Source: Macrotis lagotis (Eukaryota > Chordata > Mammalia > Peramelemorphia > Peramelidae). From it: DNA of 64,000 nucleotides. Each line of letters begins with the position of its first letter. Within the stretch, counting starts at the first letter, position 1. This document shows, in pieces, positions 1 to 10,695 of the stretch. The stretch lies in assembly GCF_037893015.1 (NCBI RefSeq), contig NC_133661.1, positions 188,858,991-188,922,990 on the forward strand, given 5' to 3'. A program made the translations under genes and the position numbers. Under the pieces are notes generated by a model. That model saw only the letters and a program-made list of their open reading frames with translations. It had not been told where the DNA came from and did no database searches.

Positions 1-792
1 TATATGCAGAAAAGTGAATTAGAAAAGAACACTTATAATATTGTTTTAATAATTCAGGTACAGGGCATAATATGTATTTATGCTTTGCTACTTCACTTCT
101 AGTTTTAGAGAGTTGCCTAGTGTTTATGAGAAATTAAAAGTCTTGCTCAGTGTCAGTATATGTTCAACTCTCTTTGACTCCAATGATGACTCTTTCTGTT
201 CTATAGCAAGTTGCCTTTCAGATTATAGCACATTTAATATATGTAATTCATCTTCCAATAAAATTTTTTGCATGCTTAAAAACTCTCTTCTGTCATGGTT
301 TCAAACAATGGTTCTGTATTTCATTTTTTTCTTTTTTGCTCATCTCTTTCTTTGCTATTTTTATTGAATCTTCTTTTATTGCTATCATACTCCATCAAAA
401 GGACTGTCATTTGTCTCTTCCTCACATTTGTCTATATTCATTCCCTCAAAGAGTTCATCCATTTCTATGTTTCAACAAAAAATTATGTACAGATGATTCC
501 CAAATATACAATATTATTATGTCCATTTTCCAAAAGAAACCAGTTAACTTTTGTTTCATAATGAATCATGAAAATTAAAAATAAAATGGACAGCTCTTAC
601 CCCCCCCAAAATACCCCTATTTAAAAAAATTGTACTCCTATAATCTTCATTAGTATCAATAACAATCCTATTATACTTTTTCAGAACCCTGTCAAAACTG
701 CTTTGGCATTACCTTTGCTTCCCTTTCCTTTCTTTTACTAAATCTAATCAATTGTTATTTGCCATTTTCCCTCATTTCCTATATCTTTTTGC
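1..792. other. Gene-free AT-rich stretch, nothing recognised
   Basis: Only short overlapping reading frames with no recognisable protein. The base composition is T-rich on the + strand. I see no repeat family I can name here. Confidence 0.6.
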
Positions 793-1002
793 AGTTTTGT
801 TGTTTAGTTATTTTTATTCATGTCCAACTTTCTGTGATCTCTTTTGTGATTTCCTTTGGAAAAATTTCATCATTTCCTTCTCCAACTCATTTTAGAGATT
901 AGGAACCGAGACAAAAAAGGTTAAACGTATTGTTCAGATTCACGCACATGGTAAATGTCTGAAGAGCCTTTTTGACTTCAGTTCTGTACCACCTAACTAC
1001 CC
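793..1002 (-). mobile_element. Degraded Mar1/MIR-like SINE
   Basis: Read on the + strand it shows, in order, the worn-down complement of a marsupial Mar1-type SINE: a ttgtttagttat start, ccttctccaactcattttagag, a gttaaacg...ttcacgcaca segment like the usual gttaagtgacttgcccagggtcacacag, and a caccta end. The order puts the element on the minus strand. It is strongly diverged, so it is old. Confidence 0.55.
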
Positions 1003-1596
1003 CCTTTTGCACTTTGCCTCCTTGGTATATCCTCAGATACTGCATTATTTTCAATTACATACATTAAATTTGCTGTAATCAGAAAGATCATTAGTCACAA
1101 ACAAATAGGTTATGTTTCCTATTCCTTGGGTTCTTTAAATATGATCTAGGATAAATAATGTGGCATGCTCCAACATAAGGAAAGCTATATATTTAGATTC
1201 AATTTTCTTGCTTATGGTCATCTATTTCACTCTCTATATCCAACACAAATAAACCTATTTACACAGAAGGCAGGTGATAGAAGGGAAAGTGAGTAATACA
1301 TTTTGATAATGCTTTGCATAGATCAGGGACAAGAATTAGTGTTTACTTATTGATTTGAAATTTCAAATGGAATTAACCAATAATTGTTTATTCCATGAAC
1401 AAATTAATCTTTAGCAGCAAATTGTTTCATAGAGCTTGAAATATTTAATGACTTCTGCACATTTATGGGCAAACATTCAAGTGGAAAGAGTCAAGACCAA
1501 TATCAAAAAGAAAAAGAAAAAGAAAAAGAAAGCTATTCTCAACTCCATTCTTTCATATTTGAAATGAGATAGCTGTATTTGATCTCTGAGCTATCT
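1003..1596. other. Gene-free stretch with a short (AAAAAG)n run
   Basis: No gene or named element is visible. A purine run of AAAAAG units lies at about 1505-1531. The last 15 bases (1582-1596) are the left target-site copy of the SINE that follows. Confidence 0.6.
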
Positions 1597-1740
1597 TTTT
1601 TTTTTCAAGAACATGGTGTTAAATGGCTTGCCCAAGGCCAAACAGCTAGTTAATTATTAAGTGTCTGAGGTCAAATTCGAACTCATGTACTGCTGACTGC
1701 AGGGCCCATGCTCTATCCACTGCGCCACCTAGCCGCCCCC
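1597..1740 (-). mobile_element. WSINE1/Mar1-type SINE with target-site duplication
   Basis: A poly-T start (complement of the A tail) is followed by ggcttgcccaaggccaaaca, an aattattaagtgtctgagg block and a ctctatccactgcgccacct end, which is the complement of the SINE 5' end. It is flanked by a 15-bp target-site duplication, 1582-1596 and 1741-1755, with one mismatch, which fixes both ends. This is a tRNA-derived, L1-mobilised retroposon; it is not a working tRNA gene. Confidence 0.93.
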
Positions 1741-1755
1741 ATCTGTGAGCTATCT

Positions 1756-2601
1756 CAATATTCTTTTACAACTTTCAAACATATTGCCTGAGAAAAATTT
1801 GATATTAAAAATGTCTGTCTTAGATCATAAAAAGATTGTTTCACTTTTGCTTTTCATGCTCAGAAACTACTGTAGTACTTTGCATGTTACCAAATCAATT
1901 TGTGATCATATCAATTGGAATGTCCTCTCCAATGATGCAGATCACAAACCATTTCTTCCTCTTCTTGTGGCATTTTTCTATGTCTTCCCATGAGTTTGCT
2001 ACAGCAGATCTATCTAAAATCCTAGTGACCTTCCCTGCTTTTTATTGAAAGTAATGGGATTCCTATATTCTAAACCATCAGTCTATCAGTGATTATTTCT
2101 CATCATATGACCAATTCTTTTTCTTTTGTCCACTCTTTTGCTTATATCTTTTGCTTAGGTACTTCATCATACATTTTTAGTGTGCTATACTGACTCAGAC
2201 CTGTGATGTACTTCTCCCTTGAGCTAATAAATAAACCTTTAATATCTGAATTTATTTTACGATGTTTCCATGTATCATGAAAGTTTCTGAAATATTTATT
2301 TAATATCCTTCAAATAGTCATTTATGAGTATTACTCTGATCTTCACTCAGATTCTTTAACTTTATATATGCTTAAAAATATTTCTTGAACTGAATTCAAT
2401 TAAATGGTATGTTGATTCAAAGGCAGATAAGTTATATGAATCCTGGAAAAAAAAAACCTGTAAGTGTAAATGGTAAAGTCAAAAAATACATAAGTTTATG
2501 AATATATTAATTTTCTCTTATCTATTTAATATTTTCTATTTTGGAACTGAATATGAGTAACTAAAAATAGGTCTTATAATTCATTTCTGCTTCATTTTGC
2601 T
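1756..2601. other. Gene-free stretch upstream of the OR pseudogene
   Basis: Nothing recognisable. The 5' non-coding exons of an olfactory receptor gene would be expected somewhere upstream, but they cannot be located from sequence alone. Confidence 0.55.
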
Positions 2602-2607
2602 TTAAAG
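2588..2607 (+). other. Splice acceptor before the OR pseudogene exon
   Basis: A T-rich tract ends in tttaaag, so the exon would begin at 2608, 22 nt before the ATG. The intact paralogue has the same arrangement (acceptor AG at 10665-10666), which supports it as the ancestral 3' splice site of the coding exon. Confidence 0.55.
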
Positions 2608-2629
2608 GACATTTGGAACAGCTGGACCA

Positions 2630-3559
2630 ATGAATATCATGAATAAATACACAATTTCTGAATTTCTTTTGCTAGGTCTTTCTGGATCATGGGAACTTCA
2701 GGTTTTCTATTTTCTCTTCTTTTTCATGCTCTATGGCACCACTGTCATAGTCAACCTCCTAATTATGGTCACTGTGATATTTAGTTCCCATCTGAACTCT
2801 CCAATGTACTTCCTCCTTGGCAACCTCTCCTTTTTTGACATGTGCCTCTCTACTGTCACTACACCTAAGATGATTGCAGACTTGCTCAGTGAAGAAAGAT
2901 CTATCTCCTTCTGGGGATGTTTGGCTCAAATGTTCTTCATGCATGTATTTGGTGGCAGTGAGGCAACTCTCCTCATTGCCATGGCCTTTGACAGATATGT
3001 TGCTAAATGCAAACCTCTTCATTAAACATCTATCATGATTCAGCACATGCTCTATGGGTTTGTGCTATTCTCGTGGACAATTGGCTTTATTCACACTATG
3101 AGTTAAATGGTTCTAACTGTAAATTTGCCCTTCTGTGGACCCAATGTAGTGGACATTCTTTTCTATGACCTTCCCTTAGTGATCAAACTTGCCTGTAAGG
3201 ACACCTACATCCTGGAACTCTTTGTTATTGCTGACAGTGGACTACTCTCACTGATTTGTTTCATTCTATTGCTTGTGTCTTACACAGTCATTCTGGTCAC
3301 CATTCAGCATAGATCTTCTGGGGGTTTTTCCAAAGCTACGTGTACATTGTCTGCTCACATCACTGTGGTGACTCTCTTCATTGGGCCATATATCTTCATT
3401 TATGCTTGGCCATTTAGCAACTTTTCAGGAAACAAAATAATCTCTATCTTTTATACTGTAACCACACCCTTACTAAGTCCCATTATTTATACTCTGAGGA
3501 ATTAAGAGATGAAAATGGCCATGAAAAAACTGAGGACTCAGAATATTAGCTCTAGATAG
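2630..3559 (+). pseudogene. Olfactory receptor pseudogene, family 4 (OR4K/OR4L-like)
   Basis: The full-length exon of a class A odorant GPCR can be read in one frame from 2630 to the tag at 3557-3559, 309 codons and the same length as the intact paralogue at 10696-11625. Three in-frame stops break it: taa at 3023-3025 in place of the Tyr codon after KPLH, taa at 3104-3106 in place of the Gln codon of MSQ, and taa at 3503-3505 in place of the Gln codon of RNQEM. There is no frameshift. Conserved residues are also lost: Gly of the TM1 GN motif is Val, the Ile after DRYVA is Lys, Cys179 of FCDLP is Tyr, and Asn of NPIIY is Ser. By eye the first 131 residues differ from the paralogue at about 22 positions. 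Translation would stop after 131 residues, within the second intracellular loop, so no receptor can form. Confidence 0.97.
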
Positions 3560-3609
3560 ACCTATAGGAGGCTGATGACTTAAAATGTTTCCTTTTCATT
3601 GAATACAAA

Positions 3610-3611
<2 letters not shown>

Positions 3612-3660
<49 letters not shown>
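3612..3660. repeat. (TA)n microsatellite
   Basis: About 24 uninterrupted TA dinucleotides, directly next to a MIR relic. Confidence 0.97.
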
Positions 3661-3663
<3 letters not shown>

Positions 3664-3855
3664 ATTTATTTCTCATAACAACACTGGGACCTAAGTGCTA
3701 TCATTATCTCCCTTTTTATAGTTAAAGAAGCTGGAGTAGAGAGCAGTTAGATGAGTTGCCCAAGATTTCACAATTAATAATGTCAAAGGTGAAATTTAAA
3801 CTTGGGTGTTTTTGACTTTAGACGCAGTGTTCTATCTTCTGTGTCACCTAGTTAT
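3664..3855 (-). mobile_element. MIR-type SINE
   Basis: The + strand shows the complement of a MIR: tctcataacaacactggga, a counterpart of the ccccattttacagatgagg core (ccctttttatagttaaagaagc), agttgcccaagatttcacaa and a ttctgtgtcacctag end. It is highly diverged and shared across mammals, so it is old. Confidence 0.7.
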
Positions 3856-4374
3856 ATGTCTATTTGATAGATAGGCAAGCACACAAACAAACATATAGAT
3901 TAGATAGGCAGATAAATAGTGTATGTTTCATATATATATATCACTATTTTGATATAAGGAATTCCACGTTCATAACTTTCTCTACTAATGCAGTCTTGTT
4001 TTATTCTCTGAAACCTAAAATCTTGAATTTCTTGAACAATTGAGAGATGAAGAGACCTGTCCTGTGTTGACATAATCAGTCCATACAATGCTTAAACTTA
4101 GGCCTTTAAAACCTATTATCCACTTTACCAAATTGCTTCTCATCACTTACTCAAAAATAAATTTATCCTTTTTTATGAATGTGATTCATACAAATAAAAT
4201 GAAAAAAGTGAATTATATCTTACACCTTCACTTCAGTGTTATCAATACAAAAATGATAACTATCTAGAAAACAATTCTAAACCATGAATGAAATCATTCT
4301 ACTAGAATGATGTAATTTCAATTTTTAGACCTTCAGCATAATAATAAATTGAATTGAAGAGAGTAGTAGACTGG
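3856..4374. other. Gene-free stretch, nothing recognised
   Basis: AT-rich, with a short TA-rich patch near 3930. No reading frame or repeat family is recognised. Confidence 0.5.
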
Positions 4375-5533
4375 ACACATGAATTAGACATAAAGGGTGA
4401 TATCATTGTTAAATTGGGACAGCATTTAATAGTTTACCTCTCTTGACTAAACAAGAAATGAAGAGTATTATGGCATGTAAAATGAATAATTATGATTACA
4501 TTAAATTAAAATATTTTGCAAAAGCAAAAGCAATATAATCAAGATTACAAGTTAAGCAGAAGCCTGGGAAAAAAAGCTGTAAAGGAAATTTCCCTGATAA
4601 AGGTCTCATTTCTCATATATTAAAAAAACTGAGTCAGGTTTAATAGGAAAAAAAGACATTCTCCAATTTATAAGTGGTCAAAGGATGTGAACAGATAGGT
4701 ATCAAATGAAGGAAGCAAAGCTATCATAAATATCTGAAAAAATCACTGTTGATTAGAGTAAAATCTTTTGAGATACCAGTTCACACTTAACAGATTGGCT
4801 CATGTGATAGCAAAGGAAAATTAAAAATTTTGAAGAGAATAAGGAAAAATTGGGACTATGATATACTGTTGGTGAAAATGTAAACTAATCTAAATATTCT
4901 GCAGAGCAATATGGAATTTTGACAAAAGACCATAAAACTACACATATCCTCTACTACAAAGTACCAATAATGGGTCTGTAAACTAAATAAATTATTAAAA
5001 GAAAAGAAAATAACTTAAATTATTAAAACATTTTAATTAATATTTTAGTTATTTTTGAATAATATCTTTTAATACCTTTTTTGTGGTAGCAAAAACTAGA
5101 AATTGAGAGGATACCCACCAATTGAAGAGTATATGAACAAGGTGTTATATATGACTGCTAGAGAATATGGTTTGTGTTATAAGATTTGGATATAAGAATA
5201 TTTCAGAAAAACCTGGAAAGACTATATGAACTGATGCAAAGTGAAGAAATCAAAATCAGAAGTGTACATAATAATAGCAATAGTATATGATGATTAACTG
5301 TGAATGATTTAGGTATTCTTATTACTACAATAATCTAAGACAATTCTGAAGACTAAAGATGAAATATTCAAGCTACCTCTAGAAAAACAACTGATGAAGT
5401 CAGAATGCAAATTGAAGAACTTTTTTTTGCTTCCCAAATTTTTGTTATGTTGTATATTTTGGGATATTTTTTAGTCTGTGTTTTCTTTTATAGGACTAAT
5501 ATGGAAATATGTGTTGTATGACTCCTTATGATC

Positions 5534-5576
<43 letters not shown>

Positions 5577-5690
5577 AATTGCTTACATTCTGAATGAAAA
5601 GAAGAGAGGAGATCTAGAATATTAAGCTTGAATTTTTAAAAACTCGATGTTAAATAAATGACATGTAATTAAAAAATAAAATACTGATAG
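4375..5690 (+). mobile_element. Old 5'-truncated L1 (ORF2 C-terminus and 3'UTR)
   Basis: Broken reading frames resemble the C-terminal part of L1 ORF2: an aatttataagtggtcaaagg segment (IYKWSKD-like), a tgagataccagttcacactt segment (RYQFT-like) and an atatactgttggtgaaaatg segment (YTVGGNVN-like). The 3'UTR follows, with ggactaatatggaaatatgt, a (TA)n run at 5533-5574 and an A-rich end near 5680. The many stops show it is long dead. The same type of tail recurs at 22280 and 23050. Confidence 0.75.
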
Positions 5691-5792
5691 GCAAAGTGAT
5701 AAAGATTCACATTCTGGTTTTACTACTTCTTGTATGACTTTGAGTATATTACTTGAAAATTGAACCTCAGTTGGTATCTATAAAATAGTACT
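5691..5792 (+). mobile_element. Probable MIR fragment
   Basis: Contains tgactttgagta...cctcagttggtatctataaaa, which resembles the MIR core ending cctcagtttcctcatctgtaaaa. It is weak, short and diverged. Confidence 0.4.
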
Positions 5793-5850
5793 TAAGGAAG
5801 GAGAATTTTCAGTTTTAAATCTAAGGAAGGAGAATTTTCAGTTTTAAATC
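5793..5850. repeat. 29-bp perfect tandem duplication
   Basis: Two adjacent copies, 5793-5821 and 5822-5850, of a 29-bp unit beginning taaggaaggagaattttc. They appear identical, so the duplication is recent. Confidence 0.95.
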
Positions 5851-6123
5851 TATGACTCAAGTGTTAATTATAAAAATCTAAGATTTTGTAGGCCATTGCC
5901 TATGAAAAGCTAATCTCTTTTCAAGAACAACCAAAGCATTAGATTCCCTCCATAACATCAGGGAAGCTGATTCCATATTTTTAATAAATCCCATAGCTAT
6001 TTGGATTCCCAAGGCTATACCACATACATTAGGATTCAATCAATCAGCCAAAACAGCCTTTATTTCCATAAAAAAGGAAGGTATGTACAGCAGAGTGGAG
6101 ATAAGATATATGCCCATCTCATT

Positions 6124-6177
<54 letters not shown>

Positions 6178-6185
6178 CTTTCTTT

Positions 6186-6228
<43 letters not shown>

Positions 6229-7470
6229 CTGTATTAGTGTTATGATGGAGGGTGATAATGATTGAGAAACAAAGATACTCAAGTACAACATGTTGATCTA
6301 GAATAGGTAGGTGGACAAAATTATTTTCATATAATTTGAGAAGATTATATGAAGAGTTGTATTCTAATTCATATATATCCACATGTCAGGGTTCACCTAC
6401 AGGCAAAAATCTCCACAAAGAATATAAAATATTAAGTGTTACTAGCACATATTCTTGTTTCTTATAATTTCCAAAAGGTGATATTTCATTTTATTTAACC
6501 TATAGCTTATAAAAATTTGAGTGAGAAAGGTTGTTTGTTGTATTGTAAAACATAATGTTGATTACACAGTGTATAAAACCTTTAAAATCCTACTGAATTC
6601 AATACATTATACTTTTAAAATATTTGATGCCAAATAATTATTTTAGTTAAATTTTTCCATTTTTTAAGCAATTAGCTATAGTCAAGAGCATCAATTAGCA
6701 AGTGATTTATAAGGTCAAGACAGCACAGTAAACCACCTGAGCAAAATTACTAAGGCAGAATAAACCAACAAACATAGGGAAAAAATTTAAAATAGTAAAA
6801 AGCAAAATCATTCTCGATCAGTGAATATTCAGAGAATAAAAAGACATCAACTTGGAGGTAGACCTAATAGGTAGGACTTCTTCAATAGCCAATGGAAAAT
6901 TATAGTAAAATTTGGAAGCTGTGAGTGAAATTTACATTGTCGTGCCTGAGAAAGATAATTTCATTAGTTACATAGAGAACATTGGGATGGAATTTCCAGG
7001 AATTACAATCAGCAAAATCACAAGCAGTTGCAGTAATTCAGTTATACAGAGCTAAATGAAGAAATGAAAAGGTAAGCTGGAATGCAGAATCAGTTGAAAA
7101 AGGAAGAAATAATAACAAGTGATGAATAATTGGTTATTGGGAACAAAAGAGAGGGAAAAATGAAGCTAACTACAAGTTTATGGGAGTGAAAGAAAAGTGA
7201 AAAGGGAAGAAATTAACAAATATTCTTATCATTAATAACCAATGCAGATGTTAGGAGAGAGCACTAAGTTTGTGGGGTTTTTTCTATTATTTTCCTAAAT
7301 AAGTAAATGTATATGGTTTCACCTCAATAGATTATCCCATTATTTGAAAAATGGTAACTATGAGGGAGCTTTTCTTCTCACTGACCCTAATTCCTTTTAG
7401 CAAAACTACTCTAACCCTCTTCCATATACGCACTTAAATAGTTGAGTAAAGCTACTATACCCCCTTGCCA
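5851..7470. other. Gene-free stretch with adjoining CT and TA microsatellites
   Basis: Contains (CT)n at about 6123-6181 and (TA)n at 6187-6226. The apparent reading frames across them are low-complexity artefacts. No gene or named element is recognised in the rest. Confidence 0.6.
6123..6226. repeat. Compound (CT)n / (TA)n microsatellite
   Basis: A CT run of about 58 bp, broken by two extra Cs, followed after a short spacer by about 20 TA units. Confidence 0.95.
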
Positions 7471-7654
7471 TTAATAATAATACTTAATATGCATTATAGA
7501 ACTTCAAGGTGTGCAATGCAGTTTCACTTGTCATCACTGATGTTATTTCTCTAAATTGCTTGTCCATTCCCATTCATAACTTGTTCAGATTTCTCACGTT
7601 CACCAAATTTCATTTTTCTCTTTAATTTTATGTCTCCATTCCAAATATCCTCAG

Positions 7655-7880
7655 TTCTTTTCAAAGATATTTTATTTGTTTTCCAATTTTATACAATCGT
7701 AGTTTCTAAGTATCAGTTTTTGTAAGATTTTTAATTTTACACTTTTTCCCATCCTCCCTTCCCTCCCCCAACCCCCACAGAAGGCTGTATGATAATATTT
7801 ACATTGTTTCCATACTATACATTGATTGAAATTGAATGTGTTGAGAGAGGAATTATTTCCTTGCATCCTCAGTACTTTTA
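7655..7880 (-). mobile_element. L1/HAL1-type 3' end fragment
   Basis: The + strand reads a poly-T-like start, ttttgtaagatttttaattt, a C-rich run, cccacagaaggctgtatgat and catactatacattgattgaa. This is the complement of a marsupial LINE 3'UTR and matches the left end of the HAL1-like unit at 40818. It is 5'-truncated and carries no coding sequence. Confidence 0.7.
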
Positions 7881-8104
7881 ATCAATTATTTCTTCATGTG
7901 CTTTCAAATTCTCTATACCATCTCAGTTGAACCTTATCTTTGTATGTGTTACTGCTCTTCACTGTCTTTCCTATAATGAGGGATCAAGAATTGAAAGTAA
8001 CAAATGCACCAAATATTCATATAAGTTTTGGAATTTGAATGAATTTAAATGTGAATCTCTGTCATCTAGTTCTAAATACAAAAAAGGCAGATATTTCCCT
8101 TCAT
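7881..8104. other. No recognised feature
   Basis: AT-rich with no supported gene or repeat. Confidence 0.5.
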
Positions 8105-8232
8105 GAGAGAGTTTCATATAAAGAAACTGAGTGACAACTTGGGAATGTTGTAGAAAGGATTTCTAATCAGATAGAGTTTGGACTAGGTGACCTCAGATGT
8201 CGTTCACAACTCAGAGATATTGTGATGTAGAA
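8105..8232 (+). mobile_element. CR1/L3 LINE 3' tail
   Basis: Contains gtttggactaggtgacctca...cactcagagatattgtgatg-type sequence, the worn-down 3' end common to CR1/L3 LINEs (gactagatgacctctgaggt ... attctgtgattct). It is an ancient, short relic. Confidence 0.5.
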
Positions 8233-9139
8233 CCATGGCATTGTGAAGCAAGAAGGAAAAGATTTTGGTTTTAAAATTATCAGTGAACAGATAGTCTTGG
8301 TTAGTGACATTGAACGAGATGCTAGTGAAAGTCTAGATCATATTTTGGTGTATTTCATAGCATGACCTCAGGTAAGATGGGGGAGATGAAAAAGAATGCA
8401 GTCAAAAATATATTGTTTGATTTGAACATAACTCCATGTTACTTGATGAAATTGAATAGGAATAACAATCTTATAAATTGTAGTAAATTGTGACTAAATA
8501 CATATGGTAAAATAGAGAAAGTACTCCAAGTTTATGGGAAGTGAGGGAAGAAGAAAAAGAGAAGAATAAAATTTCTGCATTAAAAAAACAAAATTGCAAG
8601 TGTAAAATGAGGCTTATGTTACCAGATAACAGTTTATATGAAATAGAGTGGAAGGCTTTAAGGGACAGCATACAATTAAAATGATTCAATAATAAGATCT
8701 GACTATAAAAACAATTCATTCAATGGAATGTGTAGTTAAAAAGTGAGGTGATAATCCTGATAGGTACATATCTGAAAAAAATGGATTCTATTTTGGATGA
8801 TAACTTTTATACATTAGAGGGTATCTATATGAGAGTGATTATATTAATGAAGTAAATTAAGTGTATGCTTTATTGAGAATTGTTAAGAACTATGAGTGTT
8901 TAACATGGCAGAGAAAATTTGAAAGGAGGAGGAGTATGATAGATATTTTTAAGTGAATGGCCATAAGTAAAGACAAAAAGACTTGTTCTGCAAATCCCCA
9001 GATGTTCTGAATTAGAATCAATAAGAGGAATTTTCAAAATGACAGGTTTTGGATTTGGTATAAGACCAACATGCCAAAATAAATAGAGGGAAAGAATAGT
9101 TTTCTGCTGGGCATATAAGTTATAGCAAGTATATTCTTG
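8233..9139. other. Gene-free stretch, nothing recognised
   Basis: Short overlapping reading frames only, none resembling a protein I know. Confidence 0.5.
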
Positions 9140-9200
9140 TTCAGGTGCAAGTTGGACTACTTGATTTCTAAGGTTCATTTACCTCACAGATTTTGTGATT
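9140..9200 (+). mobile_element. CR1/L3 LINE 3' tail
   Basis: Reads gttggactacttgatttcta ... gattttgtgattctatag, matching the last ~60 bp of CR1/L3 elements. Only the tail is present. Confidence 0.45.
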
Positions 9201-9539
9201 CTATAGACTAATCTTTATATTGTATCTTAATATTTATAAGGGAATACAAATAAGAGTAATTTTTCCATGCATAAACTAATTGTTAGAAATAAATTATTTC
9301 AGTTTAAAAGAGAAACATTAGGAAAATAATTTAGATATGGAAGAAATGGGATCAAATACCCTAGCACTACTTGAAAATGACTAACAATAGAATTATAGAA
9401 TTTTGAAAATCTGATGCAGTATCCTGAAAATAAAAATCATCTGAAAGTTTTATTTTTGCCATTTTTAATAAGAAAAAAATTGGAAAGAGTCAAACCCAAT
9501 GCTATATGTAATACATTTTCATCACTAACATTGTGAGAG

Positions 9540-9720
9540 GTATGTGGAGTAGTTAATAGAAAGCTGATTTTACAATCTAGATGAATTGGGTTCAAATTCC
9601 GATAACTTCTAAGTGATCTTAGAACATTCAACTTTCAGTGTCCTCACCTAATTTTCTAAGACTTTAAATTGCTGCAAGAAATGGATCTGCATTGATAGAA
9701 AATTTTACATCAAGGAGTGA
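9540..9720 (+). mobile_element. Mar1-type SINE, sense orientation
   Basis: Order seen: agttaatagaaagctgattt, attgggttcaaattccgata (B-box-like), aagtgatcttag, cagtgtcctcacctaatttt, and an extension with ctaagactttaaattgctgc followed by gatctgcattgatag. That extension is typical of the long Mar1-type SINE. It is diverged, so it is old. Confidence 0.6.
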
Positions 9721-9889
9721 CCCACAACTAGACCCACAACTAATAAACTAGCAAGTCTGATAAAACATACAGAACTACACTATTGAACACTGTGGAGCAT
9801 TTAACAGAGTGTATTAGACTTCATAAATGGTTATTTAATTACAAAAAACACCAAATTGTCCTTGAAGGCAACTTGATCTATAAGATAAT

Positions 9890-10420
9890 ACCATTTTAGG
9901 ATCTTCTGAAACACTTTTGCTCTAATGTTTTTTGGATTATTTTTGTTAATGGTGATAATTGATGCTTGGCCTTCTTGGAAGAAAACTAAGACATCAGGGA
10001 GGTCATGCCAAGACATACAAGTGAATTGTATTGAAATGAAGGGGTGTTCTGTAAAGTCACCAGTCTCAATATTTTTCAGAGCCATTGGTAAGATGTGATC
10101 GGGATGACTGGACATGGCCCTGAATGTAATGAAAGACCTTGACTTTTTAAAGTTAGATCTTTTCCAAGTCACACTTTGAGAAAACGCACATCCAGTGATT
10201 AAGGTTAGGTATGAGAGAGAGCTAAGCAAAAAAGGCCAAGAATACCACTCAAAAAACACAAGGAAACTGGGATGGTGAGACCTTCAGGGTTTCTCAGGGA
10301 ATAAGGCAAGCAGAAAAGAAAAACAAAAAAAAATCTCTTTTGCGAAGTCTAATATAAGGGGCAAAATCAGTCTGGAAGGGTAAACCCATCAGGGCTTCTG
10401 ACTAAAACAGAAATAATTGC
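9890..10420. repeat. Probable interspersed repeat of unnamed family
   Basis: A gagggaggtcatgccaagac-like segment, acaagtgaattgtattgaaa, actggacatggccctgaatg and cagtgattaaggttaggtat follow each other in an order I associate with an abundant marsupial interspersed repeat, which I cannot name. It covers a 142-codon open frame on the minus strand (9831-10259) that matches no protein I know. I read that frame as chance within the repeat. Confidence 0.4.
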
Positions 10421-10463
10421 AGTTTACATTCCCTCTGAACCAACCAGGACCCAAATAATGACA

Positions 10464-10563
10464 AAGGAAGGAAGGAAGGAAGGAAGGAAGGAAGGAAGGA
10501 AGGAAGGAAGGAAGGAAGGAAGGAAGGAAGGAAGGAAGGAAGGAAGGAAGGAAGGAAGGAAGG
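10464..10563. repeat. (AAGG)25 microsatellite upstream of the OR exon
   Basis: Exactly 25 uninterrupted AAGG units over 100 bp, ending 132 bp before the receptor ATG and about 100 bp before its splice acceptor. The perfection of the array implies recent expansion, and its length is probably polymorphic. Confidence 0.98.
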
Positions 10564-10650
10564 ATGAATGGCTTTGTATTATTTTTTTAAAAAATAGCCA
10601 TATACTATAATAATTAAAGAACACATACTAACTAAAATTGATTTCAGATT

Positions 10651-10666
10651 CTTTTTTCTTTTAAAG
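10651..10666 (+). other. Splice acceptor of the OR coding exon
   Basis: A pyrimidine tract (cttttttctttt) runs into aaag, so the exon would start at 10667, 29 nt before the ATG. OR genes usually have the whole coding region in one exon preceded by a 5' non-coding exon. The equivalent site is kept in the pseudogene paralogue. Confidence 0.6.
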
Positions 10667-10695
10667 GATAACTGGAATTCCTAAAAGTTGGACTG

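Noticed and set aside
2759-3046. 95-codon minus-strand frame over the OR pseudogene
   Set aside because: Antisense shadow of the receptor exon.
6001-6382. Frames with long Ser/Leu, Tyr/Ile or Arg/Glu runs
   Set aside because: Translations of the CT and TA microsatellites.
10424-10624. 66-codon frame rich in FLPS repeats
   Set aside because: Translation of the AAGG microsatellite; not a gene.
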